Positions 8,365 to 18,700 are shown, numbered from the stretch's first letter. The stretch: DNA of 64,000 nt from JAXLYE01 sp046351595 (GCA_046351595.1 JAXLYE010000001.1:434001-498000); one strand, 5' to 3'. A program made the numbers and translations. Notes: generated by a model not told the origin, from the letters alone.

Positions 8365-9287
8365 GACAGCCCCTCGACCACGCAGGTGTGGCACGCGGCC
8401 CAGCGCAGGCGGATCGGCCGCGCCGCGTCGGCGAGCGACGTGCCCAGCCGCGCCTCTTTGGCATCGAGCAGGATCGGGCAGGTCAGCACGTGCTCCTCGG
8501 TCGCCAGGCGCGAGCTCGCGCACTGCAGCGACTCCGGCGCGAGCAGCGGCCCGCGCACCTGCTCGTCGTCGCCATAGCCGCGGCTGCGGCGCGGCTCGCG
8601 GCCGATGCGCAAGAGCGGCAGGAACTTCACCCGCGGCCGCCGCAGCCCGAGCCCGCGCGCGAACTCGAGGAAGCGCTGCCGCGCCTCGGCCGCCGCCATG
8701 CCCGCCGTGTGCTCGACGACCGTGATCACCGGCGACAGGTCGACCGCGGCGAGCGCCGACAGCGCCGCCGCCACGCGCTCGAAGGTGCCCTTGCCGCGCA
8801 CCGGATCGTTCTCGGCCGCGCTCATGCCGTCGAGCGATACGCGCAGCTCGAGCGAGTAGCGGGCGCCGTCCGCGAGCCCGCGCAGCCGCGCCGCCGCCGC
8901 CGCGTCGATGAGCAGCCCGTTGGTCAGCACGTGCACCGGCCCCTCCTGCAGGATGTGCTCGACGACGACGAAGAACTCCGGGTGCAGCATCGGCTCGCCG
9001 CCGGTCAGGTAGAACTCCTTGACGCCGAGCGCCCGCGCCTCGTCGAGCAGCGCCTCGATCCGTGGCCGCGACATCAGCGGCACGCGGTCTTCTTCAGGCC
9101 CGCAGGTGATGAAGCAGTGGCGGCAGGCGATGTTGCACAGCGTGCCGGTGAGCTGCAGCCACAGCGTGTCCAGCCCGAGAAACGGCAGCTCCGGCGCCTC
9201 GGCCTCGGGCACGGCCGCCGCCACCGGCAGCACCGGCAAGCGCCGCCCCGGCCCCACTCTGAGCGGTCCTTCGTCGATCACGATCAC
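8352..9287 (-). CDS. Radical SAM protein with Cys-rich C-terminus
   Basis: The product has about 311 residues. The radical SAM motif is CNIACRHC (CX3CX2C) near residue 51-58, followed by FYLTGGEPMLHPEF and HVLTNGLLI typical of the fold. Near the C-terminus, Cys residues in LQCASS, VLTCPILL, ACHTC and GLSC resemble a SPASM/twitch auxiliary Fe-S cluster site. These enzymes cleave SAM to generate a radical and often modify peptides or small cofactors. GTG codons at 9287 and 9281 are both possible starts; the second has GAGG five bases ahead. It sits 27 bases after the FHA regulator and overlaps the phosphoesterase gene, so the three form an operon. No precursor peptide gene was recognised nearby. 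Confidence 0.87.
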   Translation of the reverse strand: MIVIDEGPLRVGPGRRLPVLPVAAAVPEAEAPELPFLGLDTLWLQLTGTLCNIACRHCFITCGPEEDRVPLMSRPRIEALLDEARALGVKEFYLTGGEPMLHPEFFVVVEHILQEGPVHVLTNGLLIDAAAAARLRGLADGARYSLELRVSLDGMSAAENDPVRGKGTFERVAAALSALAAVDLSPVITVVEHTAGMAAAEARQRFLEFARGLGLRRPRVKFLPLLRIGREPRRSRGYGDDEQVRGPLLAPESLQCASSRLATEEHVLTCPILLDAKEARLGTSLADAARPIRLRWAACHTCVVEGLSCRT

Positions 9288-9314
9288 CTCGCTGCTGCAG
9301 CGTAGCGCAGCCGC

Positions 9315-10727
9315 TCAATCGATGGACCCGTCTTCGGGAGCGGCGCCCTCGCACAAGTCGTGCGGATCGACGCCGTGGCGCAGCAGCAGCCGCCGCAGCT
9401 GCGTGCGGTGCATGCCGAGCGCGCGCGCCACCGCCGAGACGTTGCCGCCGTGGGCGCGCAGGCTGGCGACGAGCCGCGCCCGCTCCGCCGGATCCGCGGG
9501 CCGGGCGCGCGGCTCGGGCTCGGGCACAGGCGTCGGCGTCGCGCCCGGCAAGAGGGCCAGGCTGGCGGGCGAGGCGAACGCGGTGCCGGCGCTCGCGGCC
9601 AGGTGGTGCGCGTCCAGGCGCGGTCTGCTCTCGGACAGCGCGGTGTGCACGGCGGCGCGCACCTCGACCAGGAGCTCGCGCACGTTGCCCGGCCACGGCC
9701 GCAAGAGGCACGCCTCGATCAGCGAGGCGTGCACCGGCAGCCCCGGCGACAGGCGCCCGACGTGCGCCGCCACCAGCCACGGGATCTCCTCGGGACGCCG
9801 GCGCAGCGGCAGCACCTCGACCGCGGGCCGGCCGATGCGGAAGAACAGGTCCTCGCGGAAGCGGCCGGACGCCACCTGGCCGCGCAGATCGCGGTGCGTC
9901 GCCGACACCACGCGCAGCGACACCGTGCGCGGGCGCGCCGCACCGAGCGGCCAGAACTCCCCGGACTCGAGCACGCGCAAGAGCTTGGGCTGCACCTGCT
10001 GATCGAGGTCGCCGACCTCGTCGAGGAACAGCGTGCCGCCGTCGGCCGCGTGGATGTAGCCCTCGGCGTCGCTGTCGGCGCCGGAGTAGGCGCCGCGGCG
10101 GGTCCCGAAGAACAGCCGCTCGGCCACGCCCTGCGGGATGGCGGCGCAGTTCACCGCGACCAGCCGACCGCCCGGGCCGGCCTGGTGGAAGGCCTGCGCC
10201 AGGCTCTCCTTGCCGGTGCCGCTCTCGCCGTGGATGTGCAGCGTATTGCCCAGGCGCGCCGCCCGCACCACATCGGCGAGCACCCCTTGGGTCGACGGCC
10301 CGAGCACGCGCCCGCCATCGAGCTTGACGCCCTGCTCGAGCAGCGGCCGCACGTCCTTGCACAGAAGGATCAGCGTGTCGCCGATGTGGATCAGGCGGTC
10401 GGCCGCCTGCCAGGCCCCGGCCGGTGCCGCCCTGCCGTCAACGAAGGTGCCGTTCTGGCTGCCCAGATCCTGCACCTGCACCCGGCCCTTCTCGAAGCGC
10501 ACGCGCGCGTGCTTGCGCGAGATCCGCGGATCCGCCGGCACCCCGCAGGCGTCCCCGCGGCCGAGCTCCACGTCGACGTGCGGGGCGGCCTCGAGCGGCG
10601 GCAGCAAGAGGCTACGCAAGAGCGGCACCCCGTCCGAGAAGATGACCAAAAGACCCGGCTGCGCGGCCCGACCCTGCGGCCGCGAGCCGTGCCCGCTCTG
10701 CTCCAACGTCGAGGGGTCTTGCGGCAC
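9315..10727 (-). CDS. FHA domain-containing sigma-54-type AAA+ regulator
   Basis: From the GTG at 10727 the product has 470 residues. An FHA domain (about 30-125; DPRISRKHARVRF, QDLGSQNGTFVDG) binds phosphothreonine. The AAA+ domain (about 135-365) has Walker A GESGTGKES and Walker B GGTLFLDEVGDL. A Fis-like helix-turn-helix closes the protein (GGNVSAVARALGMHRTQLRR). The loop that contacts sigma-54, normally GAFTGA, reads GAYSGA, so contact with sigma-54 RNA polymerase is possible but not assured. FHA in place of a receiver domain suggests activation by a Ser/Thr kinase, and this window encodes several. It is the first gene of the operon with the radical SAM and phosphoesterase genes and may autoregulate it. 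Confidence 0.88.
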   Translation of the reverse strand: MPQDPSTLEQSGHGSRPQGRAAQPGLLVIFSDGVPLLRSLLLPPLEAAPHVDVELGRGDACGVPADPRISRKHARVRFEKGRVQVQDLGSQNGTFVDGRAAPAGAWQAADRLIHIGDTLILLCKDVRPLLEQGVKLDGGRVLGPSTQGVLADVVRAARLGNTLHIHGESGTGKESLAQAFHQAGPGGRLVAVNCAAIPQGVAERLFFGTRRGAYSGADSDAEGYIHAADGGTLFLDEVGDLDQQVQPKLLRVLESGEFWPLGAARPRTVSLRVVSATHRDLRGQVASGRFREDLFFRIGRPAVEVLPLRRRPEEIPWLVAAHVGRLSPGLPVHASLIEACLLRPWPGNVRELLVEVRAAVHTALSESRPRLDAHHLAASAGTAFASPASLALLPGATPTPVPEPEPRARPADPAERARLVASLRAHGGNVSAVARALGMHRTQLRRLLLRHGVDPHDLCEGAAPEDGSID

Positions 10728-11156
10728 GGGCCTATTCTAAAGGCGGGCTCGGGTGCGACACCACGGCCGCGGTGAAGTGCCGGGCGACGCGGTGCGCGGA
10801 TCTGGGCCAGCCTGCGCGCGGTGCCGTCCGAGCCAGGCGGCGCGGTGCAGCGGGCGCGCGTGTGCGGCCTGTCGCTACGTCCGCCCGCCGCCGCGGACCT
10901 GTAGGTGACCGCGCTGGCACAGCCTGGTCGACACAGCTGTGCCAGTGGCCCTGTGCCAGCCTGTGCCAGCGCTGAGAGCTCGCTCACACCGCGCCGCCGC
11001 GCCGCGCAATCTCTCGACGGAGCGCGCCGAGAATTTGGAGGCTGTGATGCCGGGGGGCTCGGTGATTCTCCGGCACGCGTCTTGTTATGCATCAGGACAA
11101 CCCTGGCGGCGGCACGGCTCAGCCGGGGGCGCGCTCATCCACTTGGAGGAAAAGTC
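10728..11156. promoter_or_regulatory. Divergent control region between FHA regulator operon and ADYC gene
   Basis: This 429-base gap separates the minus-strand FHA regulator from the plus-strand ADYC gene and has no credible coding frame. It contains a clear inverted-repeat cluster at 10911-10972 (separate entry) and, at its right end, GGAGG directly ahead of the ADYC start. TGGCAC, the -24 box of sigma-54 promoters, occurs repeatedly, but I found no properly spaced TTGC -12 box. Confidence 0.55.
10911..10972. promoter_or_regulatory. Inverted-repeat cluster (CTGGCACAG / CTGTGCCAG)
   Basis: GCGCTGGCACAG at 10911-10922 is perfectly complementary to CTGTGCCAGCGC at 10961-10972. Between them lie two more CTGTGCCAG copies (10937-10945, 10951-10959), so one left arm faces three right arms. 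The layout suits either a multi-site operator or alternative hairpins. It sits about 185 bases upstream of the ADYC start and about the same distance from the regulator start, so it may serve both. Confidence 0.65.
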
Positions 11157-12269
11157 ATGTTGTCCCGTTCGACGTCGCGTTCCCTGGGTCTTCTGGGTGT
11201 CCTTGCACTGCTCGGCGCCGGCTGCGCGCCCGCAACCCCGGAGAGCGAGGGAACCCAGAGTGTCACCCAGAAGGGCCAGGTCTGTACCCGCGGCTGCGGC
11301 AGCACCGACGAGCCCAACGGCCGCGGCATCCACATCGCCCGCACCGAGCCCCAGAGCCAGTACGGCATGCACAACAGCGACGGCTCGTTCAAGTTCTGGC
11401 TGACGCACTTTGAGTCCTCGGGCGGCAAGGTCCAGGCCGCGGGCTGGTTCATCGACGGCAGCGGCACCGCGGTCAAGGCGCTGTCCACCACCATTGCGGC
11501 CAGCTACCAGGGCCGACCGGCGGCGCTGCTCAACATGACCAGCCAGGGCTCGCAGCTGGTCGTCACGCTGCGCGACACCACCGGCATCGTCTTCACCCTT
11601 TTGGACAAGGAGAACGTCGGGCTGGAGCTCAACTTCTCGCTGGCGAACCCCGATCGCCGCATCGCCCACGACTTCCAGATCACCGTCGACAGCCTCGATG
11701 CCATCAGCAGCCTGACCGGGGACGTCAGCGGCTACACCCTGCGCTACGCCGACCGCAGCCTCGGCGACAAGCCGCGCGAGCTGTGCCAGAACGCGCTCAC
11801 CGGTCCCGAGTCCAACGTCTTCTTCGGCGGCGCCTCGTGGCACCCCATCCACTCCGGGCGCGTCGACAACCCCGGCCACCTCACCGTCACCTGCCAGAGC
11901 GGCGCGGTCGCGGTCTGCATGGGCTGGGGCTACCGCCCATGGGCCAAGGCCTACAACAGCCTGACGTCTCAGGACGAGAGCCTGCTCGACACGCACCAGG
12001 CGTGCATCCAGATGAAGCGGGCCGCCTACTGCGGCGACGCCCAGGCCTTCACCATCGAGGGCACCAAGATCGCGATCCAGGACAGCTTCCAGCCTGCCTT
12101 CAACAGCGAGTTCTCCGGCGACATCGAGGCGGTGTGGGGGCCCAAGGGCGCCAGCTGCGTCACCACGCCGCGTCACGACCCGGCGACCTACTTCGCCAGC
12201 GCCTGCGCCCAGACCCTGCCGCAGTGCCCGGCCGGCGCCGTCGGCACCCTGATCAGCTCGAACCCGTAG
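11157..12269 (+). CDS. ADYC domain lipoprotein
   Basis: The ATG at 11157 follows TTGGAGGAAAAGTC, an excellent ribosome site. The 370-residue product has a lipoprotein signal peptide ending in the lipobox LGAGC (Cys about 22). Features of the myxobacterial ADYC family are visible: DYR-like basic cores, the GASWHPIHS region, CMGWGYRPW, and the Cys-rich signature, here KRAAYCGD instead of ADYC. Numerous paired Cys suggest disulfides in the periplasm or on the outer membrane surface. The family function is unknown. The inverted repeats upstream suggest regulated expression. It converges on the C-terminal kinase fragment. Confidence 0.85.
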   Translation: MLSRSTSRSLGLLGVLALLGAGCAPATPESEGTQSVTQKGQVCTRGCGSTDEPNGRGIHIARTEPQSQYGMHNSDGSFKFWLTHFESSGGKVQAAGWFIDGSGTAVKALSTTIAASYQGRPAALLNMTSQGSQLVVTLRDTTGIVFTLLDKENVGLELNFSLANPDRRIAHDFQITVDSLDAISSLTGDVSGYTLRYADRSLGDKPRELCQNALTGPESNVFFGGASWHPIHSGRVDNPGHLTVTCQSGAVAVCMGWGYRPWAKAYNSLTSQDESLLDTHQACIQMKRAAYCGDAQAFTIEGTKIAIQDSFQPAFNSEFSGDIEAVWGPKGASCVTTPRHDPATYFASACAQTLPQCPAGAVGTLISSNP

Positions 12270-13065
12270 TCCTGCCGAGCGGGCCCGGCTCGCTCGCCGC
12301 CGCAGCCAGCCGCTCTTGACAGGAGATTTAAAGGGGCGACTTCTGCGCCAGCCGAGCCGCTGCGGCGAGCTGCGCGGAGTAGACGTTGCGCATCAGCGGG
12401 TTGACCGCGAGAGCGCGCTCAAAGCTCGCCTGCGCCTCGGCGAGCAGGGCCGGGTCCCCGGCCGGCGCGAGCTGGACCTTCTGCAGCAGCGCGGCGCCGC
12501 GCTCGGCGTGGGCGCGGGCGCTCTGCTCGTCCACCTGGACGGCACGGCCGAGCTCCGCGATCGCCTGATCGAGCAGCCGGATGCGCTCGGTCCGCGCGAT
12601 CGGGCGGCGGGCCAGCAGCGCGTACGCCCGCCCCAGCTCGATGCGCGACTCGACGCTGTCGGGCGCGCCAGAGAGGGCGGCCCGCGCCGCGCTGACCGCG
12701 GAGCTCAGCGCGCTGCTCGGATCGCGGCCGAGGCCGAGCGCGTGCTCGGCGCGCAGCGTCTCGAGCTGGGCGCGGCTGGTGTGGCAGGCCGACATCTCGG
12801 CGTTAAGCTCCAGGCAGCGCTGGCTGGCCTGGATGCCAAGCTCGATCTCGGGCGACGGATCGAGCCCTCTGCGCAGCTGGTAGCGGGCGGTTACGACCCG
12901 CAGCAGCGACATGTAGACCTCGGGGATCGGGTTGCCCGGCTGGATCGCGCGGGCCTGCTCCAGGTCGGCGGCCGCACGCCCCGCCTGCGGCAGCGGATCC
13001 TGCCCGGCCTCCTCGAGGTGGCCGGCGTAGCAGGTGACCACGTTGGCGTGGTTCAGGTAGAGGTT

Positions 13066-13165
13066 TGGGCTGTTTTTATTAATCAAAATAAGTCGATTTG
13101 AAATTTCGTCACATTTCTCAACAATCGCCTGAGGATTAATCCCTTTCTTTTCTTGATAAGCCGCT
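13066..13165. other. A+T-rich island inside the TPR coding sequence
   Basis: Bases 13071-13160 contain 27 G+C of 90 (30%), inside a gene otherwise about 70% G+C. The reading frame stays open and encodes YQEKKGINPQAIVEKC and ISNRLILINKNSPN, with AAA, AAT, ATT and TTA codons otherwise nearly absent here. Edges are sharp. It looks like a patch of foreign origin replaced or inserted in frame. Confidence 0.75.
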
Positions 13166-14902
13166 ACGAGCATATACGAGCGGACCAGGTTGGTATAGGC
13201 TGACTGATACTCCGGATCAAGCAGGATGGCGCGCTCAAGGTCTGCGATCGACTGCTGGTAGTCAGGCAGCGGATCCCGGCCGTGGCCGACCGACCACTCG
13301 CCGCGCGCCCGCAGGACCAGCGCGCGGTCGTTATAGGCCCACGGGAAGCTCGGGAGGATCTGCGAGGCGCGGCCGAGGCTCTGTAGCGCCTGCGCCCAGG
13401 AGGTCACCGGGTCGATGCCCTGCGCCGCCTCGTAGCGCCCGCGGCACGAGTAGCCGTTGCCCAGCATGTCGTAGGCGTAGGCATCTGAGGGATCCAGGCG
13501 GATCGCCCGCTCGGCCGAGGCCACGAGCTGCGCGATGAGCGGCCGCGGGTCGCCGCCCTTGGTCAGCCGCGGCCAGGCCAAGAACAGGTACGCGCGCGCC
13601 TTGCGGGTGTGGCCGGTCGAGCGGTGCGGCTCGGTGGTGATCAACAGATCCGCCGCCGCGATCGAGCGCTGCATCGCCTCGTCCTGTGGCCGCCCCTGCG
13701 TGCGCTCGAGATCGGCCTGGAGCTGCCACGCGGTCGCCAGCGCGTCGTACAAGCTGCCGTCGCTGCGCCCGATGTCCGCGGCGAGCTGGTAGAAGCCGAG
13801 CGCCTCCTTGAGGCTGGCGCGCGCCGCGTCGTAGTCGCCGTGGTTCTTCTGCTCGACCGCCTGCTCGTAGCGCGCGTGGCCGCGCAGCGCCTGCGCCTCG
13901 TACAGCCACGGCAAGAGCGCCGCCGCCCGCCGCCCGAGGAGCTGCGCCTCGTCGTAGTTCTTGCGGTAGTAGGCGATGAGCCCCTGCAGGTACTCGGGCG
14001 ACTCCAGCTCGAGCGAGCGGCTCTTGTCGAGCGAGCGCAGCGCCGGCTCCAGGAGCTCGCGCGTGAGCTCGGCGCGCCGCTTCTCCTGCCAGCTCTTGTC
14101 GCCGGCCCGCCGCGCCTCGGCCAGGCCCTGATCGAACAGCGCGCCGAGCGTCCGCCCGAGCGCGTGGTGCAGCTCCGGCGAGTCGAGGCCCGCCGCCTGC
14201 GCCGCCAGCAGCCGCTCGCGCGCCGCCGCGAACTCGTGCAGCGCCAGGTGCCCCTCGCCCAGCGCGTAGTTCACCAGCCCCTCGCCGAGCCGGCCGAGGT
14301 CGGGGTGGTTCGCGGCGAGCCGCGCCATCTCGGCCATGCGCGCGCGCACCGCCGCCTGCTCGAAGCGCACGTCGTGCGCCGGCAGCGCGTAGCCGACACG
14401 CAGCAGCCAGATGATCTCTTTGAGGCGCTGCGCCAGCTGCCGCTCGAGCAGCGCCCGCCGCGCCGCCCGCTGCGCCTCGCGCTGCGCCTGGTAGCGCAGG
14501 CGCAGGCCGTTCATGCCGAGGGCCAGCACCAGGAGCAGCGACCCCAGCGACACCGCCGACAGCGCGCGGTGGCGCAGCACCACGCGGCGGCCACGCAGGT
14601 ACAGGCTGGCGCGCCGCGCGCGGATCGCCTCGCCCTGCAGGAAGCGATCGAGATCATCGGCCAGCGCCGCCGCCGACTCGTAGCGCTGCTCGCGCTCCTT
14701 GGCCAGGCACTTCATCACGATGGTGTCGAGCGCCGGCGGGATCGTCGGCACGCGCGTGCGCAGCGGCACCGGATCGCGATCGATGACGTGCATCAGCAGA
14801 TCGACCACGCTCTCGGCGTCAAACGGCGGCACGCCGGCCAAAAGGTCGTACAGCGTCGCGCCCAGGCTGTACACGTCCGTCCGCTGATCCAGGCTGCGCA
14901 CA

Positions 14903-14934
<32 letters not shown>

Positions 14935-15037
14935 CGGCGTCCCGAGCACCGCGCCGGACTCCGTGAGCCCCTTGCCCTCGCCGGCCTCGCGCGCCAGGCC
15001 GAAGTCCATGATCACCGGGTGCAACCCCGCGGGCCCG

Positions 15038-15069
15038 CGCTCGAGCAGGACGTTCTGCGGCTTGAGGTC
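15038..15069. repeat. 32-base direct repeat, left copy
   Basis: The sequence from CGCTCGAGCAGG through CTTGAGGTC is identical to 42566-42597 in the same orientation. On the minus strand it encodes DLKPQNVLLE of a kinase catalytic loop. Identity stops abruptly on both sides. To its left the kinase C-part continues; to its right the sequence is unrelated to kinases. It behaves as the left boundary of a 27.5-kb segment. Confidence 0.9.
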
Positions 15070-15107
15070 CCTCCCCTGCTCTGCGTCACGGCCAGGCCGC
15101 GGCTCCG

Positions 15108-15176
15108 GGAGTCCGGAACGATTCCGGAGGGATTCCCATTGGGACTCCTACAGCACTACGAAAAATTCCGGACTCC
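15108..15176. repeat. Inverted repeat near the left end of the inserted segment
   Basis: GGAGTCCGGAA at 15108-15118 is perfectly complementary to TTCCGGACTCC at 15166-15176, with a 47-base loop containing further GATTCC/GGGATTCCC elements. It starts 39 bases inside the segment boundary and ends 43 bases before the GGAGG of the DUF3606 gene. It could be a regulatory structure or a remnant of an element end; no matching copy was found at the right end. Confidence 0.6.
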
Positions 15177-15231
15177 GGGTTTGACGGGCTCGGCTTCGCA
15201 GACTAGACCAAGGTAGCGAAAGGAGGCCGAT

Positions 15232-15471
15232 ATGTCCGATAACCTGAGCAACAAGGGCGGCGGCGACCGCGCCCGGATCAATGTCCACGAGAAGCACGAG
15301 GTCGCGTACTGGACCCAGGCGCTCGGCTGCTCGGAGCAGGAGCTCGCCGAGGCTGTGAAGCAGGCCGGCGTGATGGCCGAGGACGTGCGCGCGCTCATGA
15401 ACAAGGGCAAGGGCGCGAGCAAGGGCGCGAGCAAGGGCGCGAGCAAGGGCGGCGACCGCGAGACGGCGTAG
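15232..15471 (+). CDS. DUF3606 domain protein
   Basis: The 79-residue product starts at ATG 15232 after AAAGGAGG. It begins MSDNLSNKGGGDRARINVHE and continues HEVAYWTQALGCSEQELAEA, the recognisable DUF3606 pattern of small cytoplasmic proteins of unknown function, often linked to stress. The C-terminus carries KGASKGASKGAS, encoded by three perfect 12-base tandem repeats (15409-15444), giving a basic tail not part of the domain. It lies at the left edge of the segment interrupting the kinase gene. No partner is evident; the next gene starts 248 bases on. Confidence 0.82.
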   Translation: MSDNLSNKGGGDRARINVHEKHEVAYWTQALGCSEQELAEAVKQAGVMAEDVRALMNKGKGASKGASKGASKGGDRETA

Positions 15472-15719
15472 CGCGCACTCCCAATCCTTCCCTCCGGACT
15501 CCGCTGCACGATCAGGGAATGAGCCATCGGGACTCTCCTTAGGGGAGCGCGGCCTCCGTGATGGGAACGCGATGCAATGGATGTGCGCTGTTTGAGCGGG
15601 CCGCGCTGGCTGTTCAGATAGACTTCCAGGACGCTCGCGCGCTGCGCCTCCGCGCCGTGCCCTTCTTGGCGCAGGTGCCGATGCACGCCGCGCGTGTAGC
15701 CGTGCCGCAAGGATCGCTC

Positions 15720-18700
15720 ATGAACACCCAGCCCGAGTCGGCCGCGCCCAGCCCGCCGCCGCGCCCCGACAGCACCGTTCCCGCCGCGCCCGACAGCCCC
15801 GCTCGCGCTCCGACCGACGCCGCTCTGTTTGGCGGCGGCGGCGAGATGGGCGCGCGCATCCGCGCGATGGACTGGTCAAAGACCCCGGTCGGGCCGATCG
15901 AGACGTGGCCGCAGAGCCTGCGGACCGCGATCCGCATCCTGCTCACCTCGCGCTTCGCGATGTGGATGGGCTGGGGCAAGGAGCTCACGTTCTTCTGCAA
16001 CGACGCGTACCTGCCGACGGTGGGCGTCAAGCAGTCGTGGGTGCTGGGCGCGCCCGCCGAGAAGGTCTGGGCCGAGGTCTGGAGCGCCGCCGGCCCGCGC
16101 GCCGAGGCCGTGCTCAAGACCGGCGTGGCGACGTGGGACGAGGGCCTGCTGCTCTTCTTGGAGCGCAGCGGCTACCCCGAGGAGACGTACCACACCTTCT
16201 CGTATAGCCCGCTGCCTGACGACCACGGCGGCATCGGCGGCATGCTCTGCGTGGTGACCGAAGAGACCGAGCGCACGCTCGGCGAGCGGCGGCTGGCGCT
16301 CTTGCGCGAGCTGGCCGCGGACCTGTCTTCGGCGCACACCGAGCACGCGATCTGCCGCGCGCTGGAGCGCAACCTCGGCGACAAGACCCGGGCCCGGGAC
16401 CTGCCGTTCTCGCTGACCTACCTGTTCACCGAGGACGGCCGGCGCGCCCGCCTGGTCTGCGCCACCGGGATCGAATCCGGCAGCACCCTGGCGCCGGCCT
16501 GGATCGAGCTTGGCGAGAGCAGCGACCCGTGGCCGGCGCACGAGCTGCTCGCGCAGGGCCGGTCCGTGCGGGTCAGCGACCTGGCGCAGCGCTGCAAGGA
16601 GCTGCCGACCGGGCCGTGGGACCGGCCGGCGCGGCAGGCCCTGGTCGTGCCGCTGGCGCCGCAGGGCCGCCCGGCCGGCTTCCTCGTCGCTGCGCTCAAC
16701 CCCTACCGGCCGCTCGACGCGGCGTACGGCGGCTTCATCGAGCTCCTGGCCGGGCAGCTCGCCGCCAGCTTCGCGAACGCGCGCGCGTACGCGCAGGAGC
16801 GCCGGCGCGCCGAGGCCCTGGCCGAGCTCGATCGCGCCAAGACCCTGTTCTTCAGCAACGTCAGCCACGAGTTCCGCACGCCGCTGACGCTCCTGCTCGC
16901 GCCGGTCGAGGACGCGCTGCAAGACACCCTGCAGCCGCTGCCGCCGGCCCAGCGCGAGCGGCTGCTGATCGTGCAGCGCAACAGCCAGCGCCTGCTCAAG
17001 CTGGTGAACACGCTGCTCGACTTCTCGCGCATCGAAGCGGGGCGGATGCAGGCGGAGTACCGGCCGACCGCGCTGGGCACGCTGACCCGCGAGCTCGCGT
17101 CCAACTTCCGCGCCGCCTGCGAGCGCGCCGGGCTGGAGCTCACCGTCGACTGCCCGGACCTCGACGTGCCGGTGTACGTCGATCGCGACCTGTGGGAGCG
17201 CATCGTCCTCAACCTCTTGTCGAACGCCTTCAAGTACACGCTCGAAGGCGGAATCCGGCTGACGCTGCGGCGCGACGGGGACGGCGCGGAGCTCGCGGTG
17301 CAGGACACCGGCATCGGCATCCCCGAGTCCGAGCTGCCGCACCTGTTCGAGCGCTTCCACCGCGTCGAGCGCGCGCGCGGCCGCTCGCTCGAGGGCACCG
17401 GCATCGGGCTGGCGCTGGTCAGCGAGCTGGTGCAGCTGCACGGCGGCACCATCCACGTGCGCAGCCAGGAGGGCCAGGGCAGCACCTTCACGGTGCACCT
17501 GCCGCTCGGGCACGCGCACCTGCCGGCGGCCCGGCTGCGCGCCGATGGCAGCCCCGCGCCGACGGAGGACCGCGCCGCGCCGCTGGTCAGCGAGGCGCTG
17601 CGCTGGCTGCCGAGCCCGCAGGCCGAGGCCGCCGACCCGCCGCGCCGTGAGTCGGAGCCGCCGGGCCTCGCGCCGGTCGAGGTCCTGGCGCGGCCGCGCG
17701 TGCTGCTCGCGGACGACAACGCCGACATGCGCGAGTACGTGCAGCGGCTGCTCGCCCCCGAGCACGAGGTGATCGCGGTCGCCGACGGCCAGCAGGCGCT
17801 GCGCGCGGCCAAGGAGCGCGCGCCGGATCTCGTGCTATCGGACGTGATGATGCCCAACCTCGACGGCTTCGGGCTCTTGCGCGAGCTGCGCGCGGATCCG
17901 CGCACCGCGGCCACGCCCATCCTGCTCGTGTCGGCGCGGGCCGGTGAGGAGGCCCGCGTCGAGGGCCACCAGGCCGGCGCGGACGACTACCTGACCAAGC
18001 CGTTCAGCGCGCGCGAGCTCTTGGCGCGGGTCCGCAGCGCGCTCGCGCTCTCGAAGCTGCGCCGCGAGATTGCCCGCCGCGAGGAGGAGCTGCAGGGCGA
18101 GAAGACCACCGTCCTTGAGAGCATCAAGGAGGCCTTCGCGGCGGTCGACGCGAGCTGGCGCTTCACGTACGTCAACGCGCAGGCCGAGCGAATCTACCGC
18201 ATGCGCCGCGAGGAGCTGCTCGGCCGCAACCTGTGGGAGGTCTTCCCCGAGATCGTCGGCACCATCTTCGAGCGCGCCCACCGCCGGACCATGTCCGAGC
18301 GCACGCCGGTGCGGATGGAGGAGTACTACAAGCCCAACGCGCGCTGGTTCGAGGTCAGCATCTACCCGCTCAAGGACGGCGGGGTGGCGTCGTACTTCCG
18401 CGACATCACCGGGCGCAAGCGCACCGAGGCCCTGGTCGCGGGGCAGAAGAAGGCGCTCGAGCTGGAGCTGCACGGCGCCGAGCTCGAAGAGGTGCTCGGC
18501 GTGCTGACGCAGACCGTCGAGACGCAGTCGGGCGGCAGCGGGCTCGCCTCGATCCTGCTGCTCGACCCCGATGGAGTCCGCCTGCGGCACGGCGCCGCGC
18601 CCGGGCTGCCGGCCGCCTACAACCGCGCGATCGACGGCCTCGCCATCGGGCCCGCGGTCGGCTCGTGCGGGACCGCGGCGTACGCGCAGCAGACCGTGGT

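Noticed and set aside
10911..10972. Sigma-54 promoter (TGGCAC boxes)
   Set aside because: TGGCAC recurs as part of the inverted repeat, but no TTGC element at the required spacing was found on either strand.
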